From: Pseudomonas laurylsulfatiphila | GTDB taxonomy: Bacteria; Pseudomonadota; Gammaproteobacteria; Pseudomonadales; Pseudomonadaceae | DNA length: 64,000 bases | Assembly (NCBI RefSeq): GCF_002934665.1 | Contig: NZ_NIRS01000008.1 | Span: 186,001 to 250,000 of the forward strand | Direction: 5' to 3' | Shown here: piece after piece, positions 59,781 through 64,000 of the stretch | Layout: each line of letters begins with the position of its first letter | How positions within the stretch are numbered: position 1 is the first letter of the stretch | Notes under the pieces: generated by a model | Seen by the model: only the letters and a program-made list of their open reading frames with translations | What the model was told of the DNA's origin: nothing | Databases searched by the model: none | Program-made: the position numbers and the translations under genes

Positions 59781-60272
59781 ATGAAGTTCTCCTCGATTCT
59801 CTTGTTGTCCCTTGGCCTGGTCAGCGGTATCGCGTCTGCTGGCGGCACCACCGAAGCCGGTGTAGGCGGCGCATTGGGCGGGGTTCTAGGCTCGGTCGTC
59901 GGTCAGTCGTTAGGCGGCAGTACAGGTTCCACCATCGGCGCGGCCCTGGGTGGCGCGGGTGGTAGCGCCGTCGGCGCAAACAAACACAGCCGTGGCGAAG
60001 CGGCCATTGGCGGTGCGTTGGGTGCTGCGGGCGGTAACGTGGTCGGCCGCAGCGTGGGCGGCACCACCGGCAGCCTGATCGGCGCCGCAGCTGGCGGCGG
60101 CGCCGGTGGCGCGCTGGGTAACTACATGGGCAAAGAGTACGATAATGATGACGACGACGATCGTCGTTCGTATCGCGGCCATGGTGATCGTCGTTACTAC
60201 CGTGACGGCCATCCAGGCCGCGGTCATGCCTATGGCCATCGCAAGCACCACCACAAGTACTACCGCGACTAA
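59781..60272 (+). CDS. Exported glycine-zipper protein
   Basis: 163 residues. Signal peptide MKFSSILLLSLGLVSGIASA, then glycine-zipper repeats (GGALGGVLGSVVGQSLGG, GAALGGAGGSAVGA, GGALGAAGGNVVGRSVGG, GAAAGGGAGGALGNYMG) that can insert in or pack against membranes, and a hydrophilic tail rich in Asp, then Arg, Tyr and His (KHHHKYYRD) that may bind metal. Similar proteins are surface or outer-membrane proteins of unknown role. A GAGGTTCC sequence precedes the start. Confidence 0.88.
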   Translation: MKFSSILLLSLGLVSGIASAGGTTEAGVGGALGGVLGSVVGQSLGGSTGSTIGAALGGAGGSAVGANKHSRGEAAIGGALGAAGGNVVGRSVGGTTGSLIGAAAGGGAGGALGNYMGKEYDNDDDDDRRSYRGHGDRRYYRDGHPGRGHAYGHRKHHHKYYRD

Positions 60273-60302
60273 GGCCTCGAGCGCCTCGCTGATCAGTACA
60301 AC

Positions 60303-60335
60303 AAAAATCGCAGCCCAAGGGCTGCGATTTTTTTT
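60303..60335. terminator. Bidirectional rho-independent terminator
   Basis: AAATCGCAGCCC pairs with GGGCTGCGATTT over AA, with long A-run and T-run, between convergent genes. Confidence 0.88.
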
Positions 60336-60338
60336 GCC

Positions 60339-60761
60339 TTACTGAACCACCAGACGCTCCAGCGCCCCGCGTAACCCGACAGGAATCGCCACGGGTTGAT
60401 TCGACGCACGATCGACAAACACATGCACGAAGCGCCCTGCCGCACAGGCCTCATCCTCGCCTTGCTTGAACACGGCCAGTTCGTACTGCACCGAACTGTT
60501 GCCCAACTTGCCCACGCGTAGACCGATCTCGATACGGTCCGGAAACGCGATGGAAGCAAAGTAATCACAGGAGGAGCTCACCACGAACCCTACCACCTCG
60601 CCATCATGGATATCCAGGCCGCCGACTTCGATCAGGTAAGTGTTCACCGCCGTATCGAAGAAGCTGTAATAGGTGACGTTGTTGACGTGACCGTAGGCGT
60701 CGTTGTCGTGCCAGCGGGTGGTGATGGACTGGAAGTGGGGGTAGTCGGTGCGTTGGGGCAT
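60339..60761 (-). CDS. 4HBT acyl-CoA thioesterase
   Basis: 140 residues from ATG 60761 (AGGATG upstream; the longer frame runs into a REPIN). Single hotdog domain: ITTRWHDNDAYGHVNNVTYYSFFDTAVNTYL contains the 4HBT catalytic Asp and the YGHVNN box; then CDYFASIAFPDRIEIGLRVG. Hydrolyses an acyl-CoA. It lies next to a 3-hydroxyacyl-CoA dehydrogenase on the same strand, 176 bases away with a REPIN between them, so both may serve fatty-acid or carnitine/short-chain acyl metabolism. Confidence 0.88.
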   Translation of the reverse strand: MPQRTDYPHFQSITTRWHDNDAYGHVNNVTYYSFFDTAVNTYLIEVGGLDIHDGEVVGFVVSSSCDYFASIAFPDRIEIGLRVGKLGNSSVQYELAVFKQGEDEACAAGRFVHVFVDRASNQPVAIPVGLRGALERLVVQ

Positions 60762-60819
60762 CAGCGTTGCATCCTGGAATGGGTTCACCAAGTCTAAGGC
60801 GAAAACCGCGTTATCGTTC

Positions 60820-60912
60820 TTCGCGAGCAGGCTCGCTCCCACATTCGATCATCGCCGAACACACATTTTGCAAACAATGAAGTAACAATGTGGGAGCGAG
60901 CCTGCTCGCGAA
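60820..60912. repeat. REPIN (GTGGGAGCGAGC type, inverted order)
   Basis: TTCGCGAGCAGGCTCGCTCC at the left and GGAGCGAGCCTGCTCGCGAA at the right, 93 bp, nearly the same as the copy at 59447-59539. Confidence 0.9.
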
Positions 60913-60937
60913 GGCACCCTTGCAGGCGCCACATCAA

Positions 60938-62164
60938 TCACATGTCAGCAAACCCCTTGCCCGCCGCCGCCAATTCACCAATCAACCGCGCCGGGTTCCA
61001 GTGATCGCCCTGACGCGTCTCAAGGTCGATCAGGCGCCGATGGATGTCCGCCAACCCCTGCTGATCCGCCCAGGCCATCGGCCCGCCCTTGTCCGCCGGG
61101 AAACCGTAACCATTGAGGTAGACCAGATCGATATCCCGAGCCGATCCGGCAATGCCTTCCTGCAGGATCTTCGCGCCTTCGTTGACCAGTGCCAGCAAGC
61201 AGCGCTCGAGAGTCTCCTCGGGGCCGATCTCGCGACGCTGAAACCCCAGCTCCTCACTGACTTGAAGCACCAGTGCATCGACCTGCGGATCGTGCTCGGC
61301 CTGACGGCTGCCCGGTTCATAGTGGTAATAACCGTTGCCACTCTTTTGGCCGAAACGTTCCATCTCGCACAGTCGGTTATCCACCTGAACTTCAGGCGCG
61401 TCCTGCCCGACACCGGACAGTTGCCGCGCGCGCCACTGCAGGTCGACGCCTACCACGTCGAACATGCGGAACGGCCCCATGGCGAAACCGAACCCTTGCA
61501 GCGCTGCGTCCACCTGGTAGGGATAAGCACCTTCCAGCAGCATTTTCCGCGCCTCGAGCACATAGGTATTGAGCATGCGGTTGCCGATGAAACCGTCACA
61601 ATTGCCCGCCACCACACTGACCTTGCCCATGCGCTGGCCGAGCGCCAGCGCCGCGTCGAGGACTGCTGGAGCAGTCTGCGCGCCACGGACGACTTCCAGC
61701 AGCTTCATGATGTGCGCCGGGCTGAAGAAATGCAGGCCCAGCACTTGCTGTGGCCGGCGTGTGACCGCCGCGATAGCGTCGATGTCCAGCGCCGAAGTAT
61801 TGCTCGCCAGAATCGCCTCAGGCTTGAGCAAGCCATCGAGTTCACGGAAGATTTTCTGCTTGAGCTCAAGGTTTTCGTACACCGCTTCGATGACCAGGTC
61901 GACATCGCGGATGGCCACATAACCATCGGCCGCCGTTACCCGCGCGATACGGGCGTCGGCTTCTGCCTGATCAATGCGGCCCTGACGCACACTGTGGGCA
62001 TAGGTGTCCGTCACGGTTGCCATAGCCTGTTCCAGCATTTGCGGATTGTTGTCGACCCACTGCACGGCCACTCCGGCATTGGCCAGGCACATGACAATGC
62101 CACGGCCCATGGTGCCCGCGCCGATGACGGCGGCGCGCTGAATATTCGACGGTGTCTGGCTCAT
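60938..62164 (-). CDS. 3-hydroxyacyl-CoA dehydrogenase
   Basis: 408 residues from ATG 62164 (upstream in-frame codons are not convincing). NAD-binding Rossmann fold AAVIGAGTMGRGIVMCLANA, LVIEAVYENLELKQKIF, ASNTSALDID, LGLHFFSPAHIMKLLEVVRG with the catalytic His, and the two C-terminal 3HCDH domains (GNCDGFIGNRMLNTYVLEA ... ALQGFGFAMGPFRMFDVVG; LVNEGAKILQEGIAGSARDI). It looks like the dehydrogenase part of FadB/FadJ without the hydratase part. Oxidises 3-hydroxyacyl-CoA to 3-ketoacyl-CoA. The exact pathway is unknown. Confidence 0.92.
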   Translation of the reverse strand: MSQTPSNIQRAAVIGAGTMGRGIVMCLANAGVAVQWVDNNPQMLEQAMATVTDTYAHSVRQGRIDQAEADARIARVTAADGYVAIRDVDLVIEAVYENLELKQKIFRELDGLLKPEAILASNTSALDIDAIAAVTRRPQQVLGLHFFSPAHIMKLLEVVRGAQTAPAVLDAALALGQRMGKVSVVAGNCDGFIGNRMLNTYVLEARKMLLEGAYPYQVDAALQGFGFAMGPFRMFDVVGVDLQWRARQLSGVGQDAPEVQVDNRLCEMERFGQKSGNGYYHYEPGSRQAEHDPQVDALVLQVSEELGFQRREIGPEETLERCLLALVNEGAKILQEGIAGSARDIDLVYLNGYGFPADKGGPMAWADQQGLADIHRRLIDLETRQGDHWNPARLIGELAAAGKGFADM

Positions 62165-62274
62165 GTTTTGTTCTCTTGTTGGCGATCCGAAGACAGCCAT
62201 CACCATAGTCAGCCACCGCGTTTTTTTGAAATTTATTCCTGTGATGAGCAACATTCAGCGGATGGATGAGCCCT

Positions 62275-62351
62275 GTAGGAGCTGCCGAAGGCTGCGATCT
62301 TTTGATCTTCACGTTAAAGATCAAAAGATCGCAGCCTTCGGCAGCTCCTAC
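62275..62351. repeat. Long perfect palindrome of a second REP family
   Basis: Arms 62275-62309 (GTAGGAGCTGCCGAAGGCTG...) and 62317-62351 are perfect 35-nt inverted copies around CACGTTA. The core GTAGGAGCTGCCGAAGGC is a different REP type from the GTGGGAGCGAGC copies in this window. Lies just after the recQ stop. Confidence 0.9.
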
Positions 62352-62362
62352 GGTTTAACGGG

Positions 62363-64000
62363 TTAGAGGTGCGCTTCGGCCCACCCGCGTACCTCGGCGT
62401 ACGGATAATCTTCCAGCGCCGCAAACCCGGGAATCGCCCGCACCTTCAGTTTGGTGAACAGCGGCACGCTGATCCCGCACAGAAACCGCGTGACGCGTTC
62501 AGCCGAAGGCACGTTGCCCGTGTGCTGCTCGTGCCTGTGGATAAAGTCGCCACACAACGCCTCGAAATTTTTATCCACAAGCGCCGGCAATTCCGGTGGT
62601 GCCGGTAGCCGCGCGATCTGCCCATGACACACCGAACAATGGCCACATTGCTGCGGAGCATTGTGGTCGCCGAAATACTCGGCCAGGCGATAGCCCAGGC
62701 AACGGTCGGTGGCGAACAGATCCAGCATCGCGTGAATCCGCGCGATCTCGGTGTGTTCATGCCGAGTGAAATAACGGTGCAGCTCTTCGCTCAACGCGGC
62801 GCTGTCGAACCCGCTTTGCAGCACGCTGTAGACCTCGGTCATCTGCTTGCTTTCGAGCTCCACCCAACCCTTCTCCTGGAAGTAGTCCAGCGCCTTGACC
62901 ACCCGACTGCGCTCGGCCTGATGCTGCTCGTACAACGCCTCGAAATTCACCGTGGCCCAGGTCCGGGCGCGGCTGGAGGTCTGGATGATCCCAGCGACAA
63001 AATCCCTGCGCTCGCCTTCAAAACGCGCCAACAGTGCCTCGGGCTCCTCCAGATACTTGAATCGATACTCGGCGTAGTACGCGTAACGCGGGGCGATCAA
63101 CCCGCGCAATTCAAGTTGCACCAGCAAGGTCTTGAGCGGCAATTGGCGAATATTGCTCTGATCCGCCAACGGCCCCAGCAGAAACTCCCACTGCCCTTCG
63201 GGTGCTGCGGCAAGCATCTCGTCCAGCACGCAACGGATGCCATCGAGCTCGGGGGTGTCGCCGTAGACGAAGTTCTCCAGCACGTTGAGGCTGTCGCGGT
63301 TGGCCAACACCAGGCAGTCCGACGGCTGCCCGTCACGCCCGGCGCGACCGATTTCCTGGCTGTAGTTTTCGATGGATTTTGGCAGGTCGAAATGCACCAC
63401 ATTGCGGATGTCACTTTTGTCGATGCCCATGCCGAAAGCGATGGTGGCGACGATGCAATTGGACTGCCCGCCCATGAAGCGACGCTGGATCGCTTCTCGT
63501 TGATCATGGGGCAACCCGGCGTGATAGGCCTCGGCCTGAATGCCGTTGCGGTTCAGGTGTTCGGCGATGTGTTCCGCCGTCTTCTGCAGGGTGACGTAGA
63601 CGATGCTCGGCTGGTCCGCACGCAGGCTCATCCACTCGACGAGGCGTCTGCGCTTGTCCGCTCCACGAACCGGCTCCACCAGCAAATTGAGGTTCGGGCG
63701 ATAGAAACCGGTGGTCACCACATCGTCGGCGGCGATGGCAAATTTCGCCTGCATGTCGGCGATGACTTTGGGCGTCGCTGTTGCGGTCAGCAACAGCACC
63801 TGAGGGATATTGAACTGGCGTTGATAGTCGGGGAGCTTGAGGTAGTCCGGGCGAAAGTTATGGCCCCATTCGGAGATGCAATGCGCCTCGTCCACCACCA
63901 GCAGGGAGATCGGTACTTGCTGCAGAAAATGCCGGAAGCGTTCGTTCTTCAGGCGTTCCACCGAGATCATCAGAATTTTCAGTTCGCCGGATTTTGCCCG
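62363..64000 (-). CDS. recQ: RecQ family ATP-dependent DNA helicase (5' part outside the window)
   Basis: 545 residues visible; the frame stays open to the window end, so the ATP-binding N-terminus (Walker A) is missing. Present: helicase motif II LLVVDEAHCISEWGHNFRPD, motif III LLTATATPKV, motif V-VI VATIAFGMGIDKSDIRNVVH and YSQEIGRAGRDGQPSD, and the RecQ zinc-binding cysteines in CLGYRLAEYFGDHNAPQQCGHCSVCHG. The C-terminal part differs from classic E. coli RecQ (no obvious HRDC), so it is a RecQ paralogue or short-type form. 3'-5' unwinding in recombination and repair is expected. Confidence 0.9.
   Translation of the reverse strand, partial: RAKSGELKILMISVERLKNERFRHFLQQVPISLLVVDEAHCISEWGHNFRPDYLKLPDYQRQFNIPQVLLLTATATPKVIADMQAKFAIAADDVVTTGFYRPNLNLLVEPVRGADKRRRLVEWMSLRADQPSIVYVTLQKTAEHIAEHLNRNGIQAEAYHAGLPHDQREAIQRRFMGGQSNCIVATIAFGMGIDKSDIRNVVHFDLPKSIENYSQEIGRAGRDGQPSDCLVLANRDSLNVLENFVYGDTPELDGIRCVLDEMLAAAPEGQWEFLLGPLADQSNIRQLPLKTLLVQLELRGLIAPRYAYYAEYRFKYLEEPEALLARFEGERRDFVAGIIQTSSRARTWATVNFEALYEQHQAERSRVVKALDYFQEKGWVELESKQMTEVYSVLQSGFDSAALSEELHRYFTRHEHTEIARIHAMLDLFATDRCLGYRLAEYFGDHNAPQQCGHCSVCHGQIARLPAPPELPALVDKNFEALCGDFIHRHEQHTGNVPSAERVTRFLCGISVPLFTKLKVRAIPGFAALEDYPYAEVRGWAEAHL

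Overview
The window looks like the chromosome of a fluorescent Pseudomonas (P. fluorescens/P. koreensis-like). The evidence is the gene order asmA-mutY-yggX-tRNA-Phe, the dctBD and hisJQMP loci, the GTGGGAGCGAGC-type REPINs, an OprD porin, agmatine deiminase AguA, a DUF6124-type small gene with its leader, and high-GC codon use in the core genes. This assignment rests on pattern recognition without any database search.

Layout. 1-18 kb is mostly core chromosome: the end of an AsmA protein, mutY, yggX, tRNA-Phe, an RTX-type secreted calcium-binding protein placed next to the tRNA, a frameshifted TauD/AsnO-like dioxygenase, a TSUP transporter, a YhcG-type PD-(D/E)XK nuclease, an alpha/beta hydrolase, two tandem paralogues of unknown function, a GabP-like permease and a complete histidine-type ABC importer (hisP-hisJ-hisQ-hisM) with a coupled methyltransferase. 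An FkbM methyltransferase and tRNA-Thr(UGU) follow.

19.26-35.24 kb is a genomic island. A P4-type integrase lies just downstream of tRNA-Thr, and a 45-bp near-copy of the tRNA 3' part (42/45 identical) marks the far end. The island carries a second recombinase gene broken by an ochre codon with a small partner gene, an IS1182-type transposase scrap, and two cargo modules, both on the minus strand. The first is a complete His-Xaa-Ser peptide-modification system: exported precursor HxsA with six HxS repeats, HxsD, and two radical SAM proteins HxsB and HxsC. A SAM methyltransferase follows in the same frame, just after the hxsC stop codon. The second is an eight-gene O-antigen/glycan-modification operon (Gtr-like membrane protein, WbqC, GtrB-like glycosyltransferase, sugar acetyltransferase, beta-propeller glycosidase-like protein, GtrA flippase, methyltransferase, RffA/WecE aminotransferase) in which five of the seven junctions are four-base stop/start overlaps.

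35.3-64 kb returns to the core: an SDR lacking its catalytic tyrosine with a DsbA-like protein and a tautomerase; a DUF6124-like gene translationally coupled to a 38-codon leader under a palindromic repeat region; a 190-bp MITE-like element carrying a REPIN that splits a terminator; an OprD porin; a second DsbA-like protein; a Fur-boxed TonB siderophore receptor; aguA; a 970-residue kinase/aminotransferase fusion; rfbC; dctBD; a thioesterase; cysQ-nudE and yrfG; a LysM/BON protein; a LysR-fdhD-molybdopterin oxidoreductase cluster; a glycine-zipper protein; a thioesterase; a 3-hydroxyacyl-CoA dehydrogenase; and a recQ-like helicase cut by the window end.

The most interesting part is the island, which puts a radical-SAM RiPP-like system with an extra methyltransferase beside a surface-glycan modification cassette on one tRNA-targeted element.
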